Positions 1 to 9,754 of a stretch of 64,000 nucleotides of DNA are shown here, one piece after another. Source of the stretch: Accumulibacter sp. (lineage in GTDB: Bacteria; Pseudomonadota; Gammaproteobacteria; Burkholderiales; Rhodocyclaceae); NCBI RefSeq assembly GCF_029255285.1, contig NZ_JAPUVI010000105.1, positions 1 to 64,000 on the forward strand, written 5' to 3'. Below the pieces are notes generated by a model. It searched no databases, was not told the DNA's origin, and saw only the letters and a list, made by a program, of their open reading frames with translations. Numbering within the stretch: the first letter of the stretch is position 1; each line of letters starts with the position of its first letter. A program made the position numbers and the translations under genes.

Positions 1-125
1 AGCATTCGAGCCTGGGCTACCTGTCGCCTGTTCAGTTCATGGAGAAGTGGCTCGGCAGCCAGGATCAGGAAAAACAGGTAGCATGAACCCCACCCTTTGG
101 AAGACGAAATACCGAGGGAACCTCA
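1..125 (+). mobile_element. IS3-family insertion sequence, right end (cut by window start)
   Basis: Frame 3 reads the last 27 codons of a transposase ending with TGA at 84-86. The peptide has the His-Ser-Ser-Leu-Gly-Tyr-Leu-Ser-Pro-Val-Gln-Phe ending typical of IS3-family OrfB (DDE) transposases. IS3 elements run TG...CA, and a CA at 124-125 falls exactly where the neighbouring GGDEF homology stops, so 125 is the likely element end. The left end, OrfA and the target duplication partner lie outside the window. Group within IS3 cannot be told from this tail. Confidence 0.75.
3..86 (+). CDS. IS3-family transposase OrfB, C-terminal fragment
   Basis: Partial gene: only the last 27 residues and stop are in the window. 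The conserved HSSLGYLSP block lies just downstream of the DDE catalytic core in IS3-family transposases, and the charged tail after it is normal for the family. The gene probably continues intact to the left of the window; this cannot be checked here. Confidence 0.75.
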   Translation, partial: HSSLGYLSPVQFMEKWLGSQDQEKQVA

Positions 126-909
126 CGATGATTTCCAGGTTTTCACGTGTATTGTGGCGGAAGGTTTCGGCGACACCGACAAGCACCTCATCGCCCGCAT
201 CGTGGCCATGCGTATCGTTGACCGCTTTGAAACGGTCAACGTCGAATAGAATCAGAGCAAAACGCGCCCCGCCGCGCTGCATTCGTCCAAAAGCTTCGTC
301 ACAGCGACGGCTGAAATGGCGGCGATTGTACAGTTTGGTCAGAAAATCGGTGATCGCTTCCTGCTCGAGCCTTGCGTTGAGCTCCTGCAACTGCCGATAA
401 GCCGCTTCCTTTTCCCCTTCGATCAAAAGCCGCCATGTTTCCGCTTCGAAACGGTGAGCGCAGATTTGCGCGATTTCCTGTAACACTTTCGCTTGTGCCG
501 GCGTTGAAATCGGCCGCGAGGAAATGATCGCGTAGTGCCCGATCATCTCACCGCAACGGCTCCACAGAGGAATACCTATGTAGCTTTCAAACGTTGTTCC
601 CTTCTCGGCCGGAAAGGTACAGCAGACATCGCCCGCGACCACCACGGGGGCCCCTGCGAACACCATTTCGCACGGCGTTCCGACCAGATCGAAATCAAAG
701 CTGTCAAGATGACGACCTTCCTGCCACGCGGCGAGCACCCGCACGCGGGTGGGCGGATTGTCGAGTGCCCGAGTCACGAAAACCATATCCGCATCAAATA
801 GTTTTCCCACTGCCTCGACCATTCTTGTAAAAAAATCATCGCCCAGGTAAGGCGCGGTGATTTCCACCAAGCGTTTCAGAATGGTATAGGCATCGCCTTC
901 CTCGATCAT
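126..909 (-). pseudogene. GAF-GGDEF diguanylate cyclase, truncated by IS insertion
   Basis: The protein begins at ATG 909-907 with an AAGGG ribosome site 7 nt upstream. Residues about 20-150 look like a GAF-type sensor. Residues about 170-190 form a helical linker, followed by the start of a GGDEF domain (D-x-L-T-x-L-Y-N-R-R at about 188-197; F-D-x-D-x-F-K-x-x-N-D near 224-234). Homology stops near residue 261, before the GG(D/E)EF active-site loop, exactly at the IS3 end. The frame then runs 27 residues into the IS to a stop at 37-39. Without the loop it cannot make cyclic di-GMP. The missing 3' half may lie beyond the IS, outside this window. Confidence 0.85.
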
Positions 910-1368
910 GTTCTGTCCCTTTGAACAATATCAGCAAACGAACGCATCCGAATCCGAGCGTCGCCGCGACGCAACCAAATTGGCCCGTCACAACGATGGG
1001 GGTGAACCGCCCATACAGCATACCCCGATACACAAGTCCAAGCCTTACCACTTCCCAGGTATCAGGCACCCTCAAAGCTTCTTTTTTCCATGGGAGCATT
1101 CACGCATGCCTGCTGAAGCGTCTTCGTGTAAGCCATTGACTTTCTTGGGTGTGCCGAGTTGCGTATGGGAATGCCCTTGCCGGGCCTCGTTACTCGGAGG
1201 TGATCGCAGCGTGGGCCCCAGGACATTTGCCCGGAGGTTTTCACGCCAAGCGGCGCGTTTGCGCTTCATACACAAGCTATAGTCGGTCTTGTCGGCTGTG
1301 TCAAGGAGGGGGTGCCCCTGTAGGGAACAAGTCATCTGCCCGATTTTGTAGCAAAAGATCTGTCCGGC
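910..1368. other. 459-nt stretch without a supported gene
   Basis: Several short open frames overlap here on both strands, but none gives a recognisable protein or shows codon use like its neighbours. The stretch lies between the start of the broken GGDEF gene and the 3' end of the IS110-like remnant, so it should hold the GGDEF gene promoter and decayed mobile-element flank. I see no convincing promoter hexamers, RNA gene or terminal inverted repeat. Confidence 0.5.
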
Positions 1369-1850
1369 TTATGATGCTCCAAAGGAGGAGCAAGATGAGG
1401 TGGATGCGCCTTCCTGCACGATGTGGAAGCGGGCTCGTGCCAATTTGTGTGCCAGCGCCTTGGTCGCCACCACGTTGCTGGTTCTGGCCTTCTTGCGTTC
1501 GTGAAAGCGTTTGGCTTCGGCATTGAAGCGTCCTATCGTCCGGTTTCCAGCATCGCGGCCAGAATGCGGCCGATGCCGGGAACGCTGGCCAGCAAGCGCA
1601 GTCGGATCGTTCTCCGAACTTTTCCTGCAGACGCTTTTCCAGCCGTTCGATTTGCGCGCGCTTCCTGCAAGCTATCGACCAGCCAGTACCAATCTTAGGT
1701 GAATTCCACCACCACGCTCGCCAGGGCAGCAAGGACGCGACAGTCTTCGATAGGTCATTCGGCAACCGTTTCTCCGTCACCACCCGCTCTCTTTCGTCCG
1801 TCACCGTCACGACGCTGTCGCTTGAATGCCGGTCAATTCCTCTGTATTCC
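1369..1850 (-). pseudogene. IS110-family transposase remnant, multiply broken
   Basis: Three frames carry consecutive pieces of a DEDD (IS110-type) transposase. The N-terminal block (Y-R-G-I-D-R-H-S-S-D-S near 1846-1815) matches the first Asp motif region. It is followed by V-V-V-E-F-T-stop-D-W-Y-W-L, where the usual Tyr-Asn pair is replaced by a stop. A large internal deletion then joins directly to the C-terminal P-G-I-G-x-I-L-A block and to V-A-T-K-A-L-A-H-K-L-A-R, ending at TAA 1371-1369. About 160 codons remain of an expected 300-350. Stop, frameshift and deletion together make it clearly dead. Identification rests on motif order read by eye. Confidence 0.75.
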
Positions 1851-2277
1851 CTGTCCGGTCTCTGGTGGTTTAAGCAAGTTTGCAAACCTTATTTTAGCCC
1901 CACCACCTCCTCGGTAGCGGGGTGCCGGCCAGAGGATTTTCAGGTCGAATTGGTTTTGGGCAACGTCGGCGTCAGGTGCGGGCTCTTGCCTGCGGCCAGG
2001 AACCGAAAACAACGCTCTTTCCAATGCCATTGCCAACGAACTGGCCGCCCGACCTCCCCTTCCTCACCTTCGCCACCTTTGTTTTCACCCCGCCTCCGGT
2101 TTCGGAAACCGGCGCGTCGGTTTACACACTCGCGCCGCCCGAGCGCCTCGCAACCCGTCTCTAAGGAGGAGTTGACGGTGCACGGAACGCGATTTTCCGA
2201 GGGGTGCTCAACCGCCGCTGGCGGACGGCATTCGGGGAGTCTCAGTTGCCAAACCAAACCGGATTAGAGCTTTTCCC
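1851..2277. other. 427-nt stretch without a supported gene
   Basis: This lies upstream of the dead IS110-like transposase (minus strand) and downstream of the metallo-hydrolase. In IS110-group elements the noncoding segment upstream of the transposase encodes a bridge RNA, so part of this stretch may be a decayed version, but I cannot delimit element ends. A perfect inverted repeat (CCGGTTTC/GGAAACCGG, about 2096-2112) is present. No open frame here looks like a real protein. Confidence 0.45.
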
Positions 2278-3192
2278 TCATACCGGAATCAACACGCCGC
2301 CCTGGTCCTTGAGCGCACCGCCGCGGATCAGGTCTCTGACCAGCCAGTGGGCGAGGAAGTCGTTGCTGTGCTGGAGGTAGCGCGCGTTGACACTCTGGCA
2401 GAAGCTGAGGCCGGCGAGGAATTCCGGCAGCTCGGCGCGCGCTAGCTGGCGCCTTTCCAGCAGGGCAAAGACCAGGATGACCTTCAGCGCGTGGCGGGCG
2501 AGCAGTTCGACGTCCTGCTCGAAAGCGGCAAGCTTCCGATAGGCGCGTTCGAAGGCGTCGTCGACCTCGACGAAGGGCGCACCGTGGCCGGGGATCACCA
2601 GGTCGACCGGCAGACGGGCCAGCTGGTCGAGCGTTTCGTGCGCCGCTTTCAGGCCGCCGGCATCCTCGGGATGGCCCAGCAGTTCCGAGAAAATGACACC
2701 GAAACCGTTGCGCCAAAGCGCGTCGCCCGAGATCAGCAGGCGTCGTTCGGAGTTGTAGAAGGCCAGCGCGTCCATGTCGTGACCCGGCACGGCGATGGTC
2801 CGCCAGTGGAGTCCGCCGAGCTCGATTTCGTCGCCGGCGGCGATCGTCGCATCATGCCGGAAGCGCGTTGCCGACTGACCGAGCGGCGAGAGGAGGAGGG
2901 CTTCTTCGTTCCACTCGGCGATCGTCGCGTCGATACCCACGGGAACGATCACCCGGCAGCCGAAAGCCGCCGCCACGGCGGCGTTGCCGCCGATGTGGTC
3001 GGAATGCGAATGCGTGTTGAGGAGTCTCGTCAGCCGGCGGCCGTCGAGCGCGTGTTCGAGCAGGGCGACCGTCTGGCCGGCGTGCGTCACGTAACCACTA
3101 TCGATCAGCGCGGCTTGATCTGCTTCGAAGAAAACGATGTTGTTGGACGACAGCCAGCCGCGTTCTAGAACCAGCAGATTGGCGGGCAGCAT
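2278..3192 (-). CDS. MBL-fold metallo-hydrolase
   Basis: A 304-residue protein with the metallo-beta-lactamase zinc signature T-H-S-H-S-D-H-I-G-G in its first third, the Asp ligand in S-G-D-A-L-W, and a final His in P-G-H-G. The second half adds a helical C-terminal region common in hydrolases of this superfamily. The start at 3192 is chosen because its ATG overlaps the stop of the upstream DUF1289 gene and the upstream in-frame residues are low-complexity shadow. Substrate is not predictable; glyoxalase II-like thioesters or lactones are possibilities. It is the last gene of the leucine-degradation run on the minus strand. Confidence 0.85.
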   Translation of the reverse strand: MLPANLLVLERGWLSSNNIVFFEADQAALIDSGYVTHAGQTVALLEHALDGRRLTRLLNTHSHSDHIGGNAAVAAAFGCRVIVPVGIDATIAEWNEEALLLSPLGQSATRFRHDATIAAGDEIELGGLHWRTIAVPGHDMDALAFYNSERRLLISGDALWRNGFGVIFSELLGHPEDAGGLKAAHETLDQLARLPVDLVIPGHGAPFVEVDDAFERAYRKLAAFEQDVELLARHALKVILVFALLERRQLARAELPEFLAGLSFCQSVNARYLQHSNDFLAHWLVRDLIRGGALKDQGGVLIPV

Positions 3193-3383
3193 CAGCCCGG
3201 GCCCGGCGCATTGTCGTTGTCTTCCGCGTCGGGCAGGCGCCGCGGGCGGACGTTCTCGGCGACCATCTCCGGCGTCGTCGCGGCTACCGGCGGCGGCGGC
3301 CGGCCACAGCCGAGGCAGTAGCCGGAATCGGGGTCGGCCATGCAGATGCCAACGCAAAGATAGTCGTCGTCGCTGGTCGCCAT
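3192..3383 (-). CDS. DUF1289-like small cysteine-motif protein (second copy)
   Basis: A 63-residue protein, easily missed because a longer overlapping frame hides it. It has C-V-G-I-C and C-L-G-C-G-R, the same two cysteine pairs as the gene just upstream, followed by a proline-rich and then acidic tail. The spacing C-x3-C ... C-x2-C suggests a small zinc- or iron-binding knuckle. It lies 2 nt downstream of its paralogue, and its stop overlaps the start of the metallo-hydrolase, so all three are probably translated together. DUF1289 function is not known. Confidence 0.7.
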   Translation of the reverse strand: MATSDDDYLCVGICMADPDSGYCLGCGRPPPPVAATTPEMVAENVRPRRLPDAEDNDNAPGPG

Positions 3384-3385
3384 GT

Positions 3386-3610
3386 TCAACGCCCGCACTG
3401 TCCCCGGAACTCTCCGCCCGAGGCGCAGCCGAGCGGGTCGTGGTCGCGGCGACGGCGCTCGACGGCAAGCAGGATCTGCCACCGGCGATCGTTCGACGAG
3501 CCGCTCCAGGCGGCAATTTCTTCGATCGTGCGAAAGCAGCCGCGGCAGAAACCCGTGTCGTCGTCCATCCGGCAGATGTTGATGCACGGTGAGGCGACGG
3601 CTGGCATCAT
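3386..3610 (-). CDS. DUF1289 family protein
   Basis: A 74-residue protein (73 if the second ATG at 3607 is used; a GGGAG ribosome site at 3617-3621 suits either). It carries S-P-C-I-N-I-C-x-M and [16 protein letters not shown], the defining pattern of DUF1289 proteins, and then a basic helix. DUF1289 genes are small, widespread in proteobacteria and often sit next to oxidoreductase or acyl-CoA genes, as here. The tail after residue 50 is not conserved with its neighbour copy. Confidence 0.85.
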   Translation of the reverse strand: MMPAVASPCINICRMDDDTGFCRGCFRTIEEIAAWSGSSNDRRWQILLAVERRRRDHDPLGCASGGEFRGQCGR

Positions 3611-3643
3611 GAGGAACTCCCTGCACTGGCGGTCATCGTTTTC

Positions 3644-4567
3644 CTAACGGATCATTTTCGCGGCGAGCAGCGCGCGTGCCGCTTTCGAAGCCGGTTCGCG
3701 GGCCAGGTGGCGCGAGATGAACTCTCCGGCGGCGAGCAGCTTGTCCATCTCGACGCCGGTTTCGATGCCGAGGCCCTGCAGCAGAAAGACAACGTCTTCG
3801 CTCGCCACGTTCCCGGTGGCGCCAATCGCATAGGGACAGCCGCCGAGCCCGGCGATCGAGCTGTCGAAGACCGTCATGCCCAGTTCGAGCGAGGCGTAGA
3901 TGTTGGCAATCGCCATGCCATAGGTGTCATGGTAGTGACCGGCCAGCCGTTCGATCGGCACCACCGCGGCACAAGCCTCGATCATCCTCTGCACCGAGGC
4001 TGGCGTGCCGGCGCCGATGGTGTCGCCGAGCGAGACTTCGTAGCACCCCATGTCGTGCAGTTGCCGCGCTACCCGGGCGACCGCCGCCGGGTCGACAGCA
4101 CCTTCGTACGGGCAGGCAACGACGCAGGAGACATAAGCACGCACTTTCAGATCGAGCGCGCTGGCGGCATCGAGCACGGCGGCGAAGCGCTTCAAGCTCT
4201 CGTCGATACGGCAGTTGATGTTTTTTTGCGAAAACGTCTCCGAAGCGGCGGCGAAAATCGCCACCTCCTGCGCGCCGGCCTCGACGGCCGCGTCGAAACC
4301 CTTGAGGTTGGGCGTCAACACCGGGTAGGAAACTCCCGGCCGCCGTCTCGGGCTGGCCAGGACGGCGCGCAGCACTTCGCTGTGGTCGCTCATCTGCGGT
4401 ACCCAGTGCGGCGAGACGAAGGACGTCGTCTCGATGGCTGACAGGCCGGTTTCGCTCAGACGCTCGACGAGTTCGATCTTGACGGCTGCCGGCACGATCT
4501 GCTTTTCGTTCTGCAAGCCGTCGCGCGGACCGACTTCGACCAGCTTCACCCGTTTCGGCAGCCTCAT
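3644..4567 (-). CDS. liuE: Hydroxymethylglutaryl-CoA lyase
   Basis: Cleaves (S)-3-hydroxy-3-methylglutaryl-CoA to acetoacetate and acetyl-CoA, the last step of leucine breakdown. The 307-residue protein opens with [10 protein letters not shown], the HMGL substrate/metal motif, has the H-Y-H-D-T-Y-G metal site in its middle, and the glycine-rich G-L-G-G-C-P-Y-A loop whose cysteine is catalytic. Length matches the family. Its ATG overlaps the TGA of the carboxylase alpha gene (ATGA), so translation is probably coupled. Confidence 0.97.
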   Translation of the reverse strand: MRLPKRVKLVEVGPRDGLQNEKQIVPAAVKIELVERLSETGLSAIETTSFVSPHWVPQMSDHSEVLRAVLASPRRRPGVSYPVLTPNLKGFDAAVEAGAQEVAIFAAASETFSQKNINCRIDESLKRFAAVLDAASALDLKVRAYVSCVVACPYEGAVDPAAVARVARQLHDMGCYEVSLGDTIGAGTPASVQRMIEACAAVVPIERLAGHYHDTYGMAIANIYASLELGMTVFDSSIAGLGGCPYAIGATGNVASEDVVFLLQGLGIETGVEMDKLLAAGEFISRHLAREPASKAARALLAAKMIR

Positions 4568-6606
4568 CGCCCGCCCTCGATCTCGAAGTCGACGAGTTGC
4601 GCTCCGTCGGCGACCTGATCGCCGGCCGCATAGCAAAAGGCTCTGACGCGCCCGTTCTTCGGCGCGGTGATCGTATGTTCCATCTTCATCGCTTCGAGAA
4701 TCAGGAGTGGGGCCCCCTTGTCGACCTGCTGGCCGACGGCCGCCAGCAAGGCGACCACCTTGCCCGGCATCGGCGCCGTCAAACCGCCGCCCTGCGCTCC
4801 ACCGGCTTCGACCAGATGCAGCGGATCGTCGCGCAGGATGACGTAGTTGGTGCCGTTGAGGAAGACGTGCCGCTTCTGCTCCTGCTTTTCGGTTACCGCG
4901 ACGACGCTGGCAACCAGGCGGCGATCGTCGAGCTCGACCGCGACCTGCCCGGAAAACGGGCCACTGTCGAGAATCCGGCCACGCGCCAGCACCGATTCGC
5001 CGCCCAGCGTCAGCCGCCAACCGTCGGCTTCGTAGGCCACGGTGACCTCGTGTCGCGTTTCGCCGCTGCAATAAGTGAGCGTGCGCCGCGGCTGGATGTT
5101 CAGGCGCCAGCCGTCGTGCAGGCTCCAAGGCGACCACGGGTCGCCCGAACGGCCGGCCCGCGCGACGGCGGCGGCCTGCTCGCGCAGCAGGCCGGCAACG
5201 GCCGCGACGAAGAAGACACTGTTTGGCGGTGCGCTGCGCGCCGGAAACAGGAAGCCGCGGCTGCGCTCGATCAGGCCGGTGTCGAGCTCGGCATTGACGA
5301 ACGCCGGGCAGGCGACGAGACGCGACAGAAATTCGATGTTGGTCGTCACACCGACGATTCGATAGTCGGCCAGCGCCTGCCGCATGCGCGCCAGCGCCGC
5401 GTTACGGTCCACGTCCCAGACGATCAGCTTGGCGATCATCGGGTCGTAGTAAGGAGTGATCTCATCGCCCTGCTCGATCCCCGTGTCGACCCGGACGTTG
5501 AGGCTTTCGGCCGGTCGCGCGAGATGCAGCAGGCGGCCGGTGGACGGCAGGAAATCCTGGTCGGGATTCTCGGCGTAGATGCGCGCCTCGAGCGCATGGC
5601 CGCGAATGTCGAGTTGCTCCTGGCGCAAGGGCAGCGGCTCCCCACCGGCGACGCGCAACTGCCATTCGACGAGATCCTGGCCGGTGATCATTTCGGTCAC
5701 CGGATGCTCGACCTGCAGACGGGTGTTCATCTCCATGAAGTAGAAGCTGCCGTCCTCGGCAAAACTGTCGCCGGCAATAAATTCGACCGTGCCGGCGCCG
5801 ACGTAACCGACCGCTCTCGCCGCATCGACCGCCGCCTGACCCATCGCCGCGCGCCGGGCCGGCGTCATGCCGGGAGCCGGCGCCTCTTCGAGCACTTTCT
5901 GGTGCCGGCGCTGTACCGAGCAATCGCGTTCGAAGAGGTAGACACAATGGCCCAGTGTGTCGGCAAAAACCTGTATCTCGATATGCCGCGAGCGGCGCAG
6001 ATACTTCTCGATCAGTACCTGCTCGGAAGCGAAGGACGCCGCCGCTTCACGCTGGCACGAGGCGAGCGCGGCAGCGAAATCGTCGCTCCGCTCGACCAGG
6101 CGCATTCCTTTGCCGCCGCCGCCGGCGGCCGCCTTGATCAGTACGGGATAGCCGATCGCGTCGGCCTGGCGGTGCAGAAAGCCGGGCTCCTGGTCGTCGC
6201 CGTGGTAACCCGGCGTCAGGGGAACGCCGGCCGCGGCCATCAGCCTTTTCGCCGCCGACTTCGAACCCATGGCACGGATCGCCGCCGCCGGCGGACCGAT
6301 GAAGACGATTCCAGAGATGGCGCAGGCGTCGGCGAACTGGTCGTTCTCGGAAAGAAAGCCATAGCCCGGATGGATGGCCTGCGCTCCGGTCCGCCGCGCG
6401 GCATCGAGAATCCGCTCACCAAGCAGATAGGATTCGCGGGCCGCGGCCGGGCCGATGCACACGGCTTCGTCGGCCAATCGGACGTGGCGGGCATTGTCGT
6501 CGGCTTCCGAATAGACGGCGACGGTGCGCACCCCCAGGCGGCGCGCCGTGCGAATGACCCGGCAAGCGATCTCGCCGCGGTTGGCAATCAGAATCTTGCT
6601 AAACAT
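4564..6606 (-). CDS. liuD: 3-methylcrotonyl-CoA carboxylase, biotin-containing alpha subunit
   Basis: Carries biotin carboxylase and biotin carrier functions for ATP-dependent carboxylation of 3-methylcrotonyl-CoA. The 680-residue protein has an N-terminal biotin-carboxylase domain ([13 protein letters not shown]), an ATP-grasp glycine loop (A-A-G-G-G-G-K-G-M), a linker of about 150 residues, and a C-terminal biotinyl domain with E-A-M-K-M-E-H, Lys641 being the biotinylation site. ATG 6606 is chosen over a TTG 15 nt upstream because AAAGGTGG precedes it at proper spacing and the family starts at M-F-x-K-I-L. Partnered with the beta subunit at 7450-9069. Confidence 0.95.
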   Translation of the reverse strand: MFSKILIANRGEIACRVIRTARRLGVRTVAVYSEADDNARHVRLADEAVCIGPAAARESYLLGERILDAARRTGAQAIHPGYGFLSENDQFADACAISGIVFIGPPAAAIRAMGSKSAAKRLMAAAGVPLTPGYHGDDQEPGFLHRQADAIGYPVLIKAAAGGGGKGMRLVERSDDFAAALASCQREAAASFASEQVLIEKYLRRSRHIEIQVFADTLGHCVYLFERDCSVQRRHQKVLEEAPAPGMTPARRAAMGQAAVDAARAVGYVGAGTVEFIAGDSFAEDGSFYFMEMNTRLQVEHPVTEMITGQDLVEWQLRVAGGEPLPLRQEQLDIRGHALEARIYAENPDQDFLPSTGRLLHLARPAESLNVRVDTGIEQGDEITPYYDPMIAKLIVWDVDRNAALARMRQALADYRIVGVTTNIEFLSRLVACPAFVNAELDTGLIERSRGFLFPARSAPPNSVFFVAAVAGLLREQAAAVARAGRSGDPWSPWSLHDGWRLNIQPRRTLTYCSGETRHEVTVAYEADGWRLTLGGESVLARGRILDSGPFSGQVAVELDDRRLVASVVAVTEKQEQKRHVFLNGTNYVILRDDPLHLVEAGGAQGGGLTAPMPGKVVALLAAVGQQVDKGAPLLILEAMKMEHTITAPKNGRVRAFCYAAGDQVADGAQLVDFEIEGGR

Positions 6607-6645
6607 TCCGCCACCTTTCAATCGGCCAAGCGCCGAAATCTTCCC

Positions 6646-7440
6646 TCATTCGCGAAGCCAGTTCGGCGACCGCTTTTCGAGAAAAGCGGCCAGCCCTTCT
6701 CGGCCCTCGGGGCTGGCCCGGACGCGAGTGATGCGTTGCACCGTTTCTTCGATCGTCTGCGCGTCGATCGGCTGACCGGTGACGACGCGAATCAGCTCCT
6801 TGCACTCCGCTTGTGCCTGCGGGCCGTTGGCCAGCAGACTCTCGAGAATTTCGGCGATGGCTTCGTCGAGTTGCTCCTCGCCGGGAACGAGTTCGTGCAG
6901 CAGCCCGATCCGGTACGCCTCGGCTGCCGAGAAGCGCTCGGCGGTGAGCATGTAGCGCCGGCAGTAGCGCTCGCCGATGGCGGCCAGCACGTAAGGGCTG
7001 ATCACCGCCGGCACGATACCGAGTTTGACTTCGCTGAGCGTGAACACGGCGTCGTAGGTTCCGACCGCAATGTCGCAGGCGGCGACCAGCCCGACGCCAC
7101 CGCCGTAGGCGGCACCCTGGACGCGGGCAATCGTCGGCTTGGCGAGGTCGTTGAGCGTCGACAGCAGCGTCGCCAGGCGGTGGGCGTCACGCAGGTTCTC
7201 TTCCGCGCCGTAGTCGGCGGCACGTTGCATCCAGTGGACATCGGCACCGGCGCAGAAGCTCTTACCGGTCGACGAGAGAACGACCGCGCGGACACGCGGG
7301 TCCGCTTCGAACTCGCGCAGGCCGGCGGTGATCTCGGCGATCAGCTGCTCGTCGAAGGCGTTGTGGCGCTTGGCCTTGTTGAGCGTCAGTATGCCGACGT
7401 TGCCGTCGATTTCGGTGACGATCGATTGATATTCGCGCAT
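6646..7440 (-). CDS. liuC: Methylglutaconyl-CoA hydratase (enoyl-CoA hydratase family)
   Basis: Likely hydrates 3-methylglutaconyl-CoA to HMG-CoA. The 264-residue crotonase-fold protein has the oxyanion-hole segments F-C-A-G-A-D-V-x-W-M and G-A-A-Y-G-G-G-V-G-L, and the E-V-K-L-G-I-V-P-A helix holding an acidic catalytic residue. The family call is certain; the exact substrate comes from its place between the carboxylase subunit genes (9 nt after liuB, 39 nt before liuD), as in known liu clusters. Confidence 0.92.
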   Translation of the reverse strand: MREYQSIVTEIDGNVGILTLNKAKRHNAFDEQLIAEITAGLREFEADPRVRAVVLSSTGKSFCAGADVHWMQRAADYGAEENLRDAHRLATLLSTLNDLAKPTIARVQGAAYGGGVGLVAACDIAVGTYDAVFTLSEVKLGIVPAVISPYVLAAIGERYCRRYMLTAERFSAAEAYRIGLLHELVPGEEQLDEAIAEILESLLANGPQAQAECKELIRVVTGQPIDAQTIEETVQRITRVRASPEGREGLAAFLEKRSPNWLRE

Positions 7441-7449
7441 CGTTGTCCC

Positions 7450-9069
7450 TTACATCCGGAAGATGCCGAACTTCGTCGGCTCGGCATCGGCATTGAACGC
7501 CGCTGACAGGCCGAGGCCAACCACCCGGCGCGTATCGGCGGGGTCGATCACCCCGTCGTCCCAGAGACGGGCGCTGGCGTAGTAGGGGTGGCCCTGCCTC
7601 TCGTACTGCTCGCGTATCGGCGCCTTGAACGCCTCTTCGTCGTCGCTGCTCCACGTCCTACCGGCCGCTTCGAGTCCGTCGCGGCGTACCGTCGCCAGCA
7701 CGTTCGCGGCCTGTTCGCCACCCATCACCGAGATTCGCGCGTTCGGCCACATCCACAGGAAGCGCGGCGCATAGGCGCGGCCGCACATGCCGTAGTTGCC
7801 AGCCCCGAAGGAGCCTCCGATGACGACTGTGAACTTGGGCACCCTGGCGCAGGCGACGGCGGTGACCATTTTCGCACCGTCGCGGGCGATGCCGCCGTTC
7901 TCGTATTTGCGGCCGACCATGAAACCGGTGATGTTCTGCAGAAAGAGCAGCGGTATGCCGCGTTGTGCGCACAGCTCGACGAAATGCGCCGCCTTGAGCG
8001 ACGATTCCGAGAAGAGTATGCCATTGTTGGCGACGATGCCGAGCGGATAACCCCAGAGGCGGGCGAAGCCGCAGACGATAGTCGTCCCGTAGCGCGCCTT
8101 GAACTCGTCGAATTCAGAACCGTCGACCAGGCGTGCGATGATCTCGCGTACGTCGAAAGGTTTTTTCGTATCGGTCGGAATCACGCCATACAGCTCGTCG
8201 GCCGGATAGAGCGGCGGCTGCGGTTCGCCGAGGCTCAACGGTGGCCGCTTGCGCCAGTTGAGGTTGGCGACGATGCGCCGCGCGATCGCCAGGGCATGCG
8301 CATCGTTTTCGGCGTAGTGATCGGCGACTCCCGAAATGCGTGTATGGACGTCGGCGCCGCCGAGGTCTTCCGCGCTCACCACCTCGCCGGTTGCCGCTTT
8401 GACCAGCGGCGGCCCACCGAGAAAGATCGTCCCCTGCTCCTTGACGATGATCGATTCGTCGGACATGGCCGGCACGTAGGCGCCGCCGGCGGTGCAGGAG
8501 CCCATCACGGCGGCGATCTGCGGGATGCCGGCGGCCGAAAGGTTGGCCTGGTTGTAGAAAATGCGGCCGAAATGCTCCTTGTCGGGAAACACCTCGTCCT
8601 GCATCGGCAGAAAAGCACCGCCCGAGTCGACCAGGTAGAGGCACGGCAAGCGGTTTTCGCCGGCGATCTCCTGTGCCCGCAAGTGTTTCTTGACCGTCAG
8701 CGGGTAATAGGTGCCGCCTTTCACCGTCGCGTCGTTGGCGACGATCATGCACTCGACGCCACCGCCGCGGCCGATGCCGGTGATCAGCGAAGCGGCGGGC
8801 ACCTCGAACGGCGTCGCCTCACCGTACATCCCGTAGGCAGCAAGCTGCGACAGCTCGAGGAAGGACGAACCCGGATCGATCAGCGCATCGACTCGCTCGC
8901 GGGGCAGAAGCTTGCCGCGCGCGAGGTGTTTTTGCCGTGCTCCCTCGGGACCGCCGAGAGCGATCGTCGCCACCGTCGCGCGCAAGTCGGCGACGACCTT
9001 CGCCATGGCCGCGGCGTTGGCCTGGAATTCGGCGCTGCGCGCGTTGAGCTGGGTCTGCAGGATGGGCAT
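7450..9069 (-). CDS. liuB: 3-methylcrotonyl-CoA carboxylase, carboxyltransferase beta subunit
   Basis: Transfers the carboxyl group from biotin to 3-methylcrotonyl-CoA. The 539-residue protein has both carboxyltransferase subdomains: N-terminal with [14 protein letters not shown] and C-terminal with I-T-G-F-M-V-G and [12 protein letters not shown], patterns diagnostic of MCC-beta. Start 9069 follows a GGAGG site 6 nt upstream, and its ATG shares one base with the TGA of the preceding isomerase gene. Length matches known LiuB proteins. Confidence 0.96.
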   Translation of the reverse strand: MPILQTQLNARSAEFQANAAAMAKVVADLRATVATIALGGPEGARQKHLARGKLLPRERVDALIDPGSSFLELSQLAAYGMYGEATPFEVPAASLITGIGRGGGVECMIVANDATVKGGTYYPLTVKKHLRAQEIAGENRLPCLYLVDSGGAFLPMQDEVFPDKEHFGRIFYNQANLSAAGIPQIAAVMGSCTAGGAYVPAMSDESIIVKEQGTIFLGGPPLVKAATGEVVSAEDLGGADVHTRISGVADHYAENDAHALAIARRIVANLNWRKRPPLSLGEPQPPLYPADELYGVIPTDTKKPFDVREIIARLVDGSEFDEFKARYGTTIVCGFARLWGYPLGIVANNGILFSESSLKAAHFVELCAQRGIPLLFLQNITGFMVGRKYENGGIARDGAKMVTAVACARVPKFTVVIGGSFGAGNYGMCGRAYAPRFLWMWPNARISVMGGEQAANVLATVRRDGLEAAGRTWSSDDEEAFKAPIREQYERQGHPYYASARLWDDGVIDPADTRRVVGLGLSAAFNADAEPTKFGIFRM

Positions 9070-9671
9070 CAGAAACCTCCGGAAGCCAGCCAACGCTCGA
9101 TCTGTGGCAGGCGATCGACACCGAAGAAAGGCTCGCCGTCGACGATGACGTAAGGTGAGCCGAAGACGCCCTTGCCGATCGCCTCGTCACACTCCGCCTT
9201 CAGTCGTTCCTTGAGCGCCGGCCCGTCGAGCGCTGCGGCAAGCGCGGCGCGGTCGGCACCGTGGCGGACGGCGAGTTCGAGCACGATATCGATGTCGGAA
9301 ACGTCGCGCCCGTCGCGGAAGAAGGCGCGGTAGATGCTGTGGGCGAAGGCTCTTGCCATTTCGTCACTCTGGTCGTGCAAGCAGTAGAAGCTGCGTGCCG
9401 CCTGGATGGTGTTGAGCGGGAAAGTCGGCGGATGGATATAGGGGAGGTTCAGGAAGCGCGCCGAACGCGAGAAATCCCGCAGCGAATACTCGCCCTTGAG
9501 CGGCACCATGGTCAATGGCACACCGCCGGTCTGCCGAAAAACGGCGCCGAGCAGGATCGGTCGCCAGCTGACCTGACGTCCATGGCGCGCCGCGAGGTCG
9601 TCTATCGTCTCGGAGGCCAGATAGCCGTAAGGCGACGAGAAGTCGAAATAGAAGTCGATTGGCTGTGACAT
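9069..9671 (-). CDS. 2-hydroxychromene-2-carboxylate isomerase family (DsbA/GST-kappa fold)
   Basis: A 200-residue thioredoxin-fold protein starting with [13 protein letters not shown]; the catalytic site has S-S-P-Y instead of CxxC, as in GST-kappa/HCCA isomerases, so it should act as a glutathione-dependent isomerase or transferase. The end carries [17 protein letters not shown], typical of the family. ATG 9671 has GGGAG 9 nt upstream and is preferred to 9725. Stop overlaps the start of liuB, so it is probably cotranscribed, though its link to leucine breakdown is unclear. Confidence 0.88.
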   Translation of the reverse strand: MSQPIDFYFDFSSPYGYLASETIDDLAARHGRQVSWRPILLGAVFRQTGGVPLTMVPLKGEYSLRDFSRSARFLNLPYIHPPTFPLNTIQAARSFYCLHDQSDEMARAFAHSIYRAFFRDGRDVSDIDIVLELAVRHGADRAALAAALDGPALKERLKAECDEAIGKGVFGSPYVIVDGEPFFGVDRLPQIERWLASGGF

Positions 9672-9754
9672 GCTGTCATTCTCCCGATGTTTCTTCGGCG
9701 CCTCCCGGCCAGGGATCGTCCGCACTCGTCAATCGCGTCCCGTCTTTGTGCGCA

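Noticed and set aside
910..1368. Possible group II intron or small RNA in the gap after the GGDEF gene
   Set aside because: I looked for domain V and intron ends and saw none; the sequence is only vaguely structured.
6606..6621. TTG start for the carboxylase alpha subunit
   Set aside because: The ATG at 6606 has a better ribosome site and matches the family N terminus.
2491..9153. Long plus-strand open frames opposite the leucine-degradation genes (including one of 969 codons)
   Set aside because: They are antisense shadows produced by GC-rich codon use; no domains, and the opposite strand holds clear enzymes.
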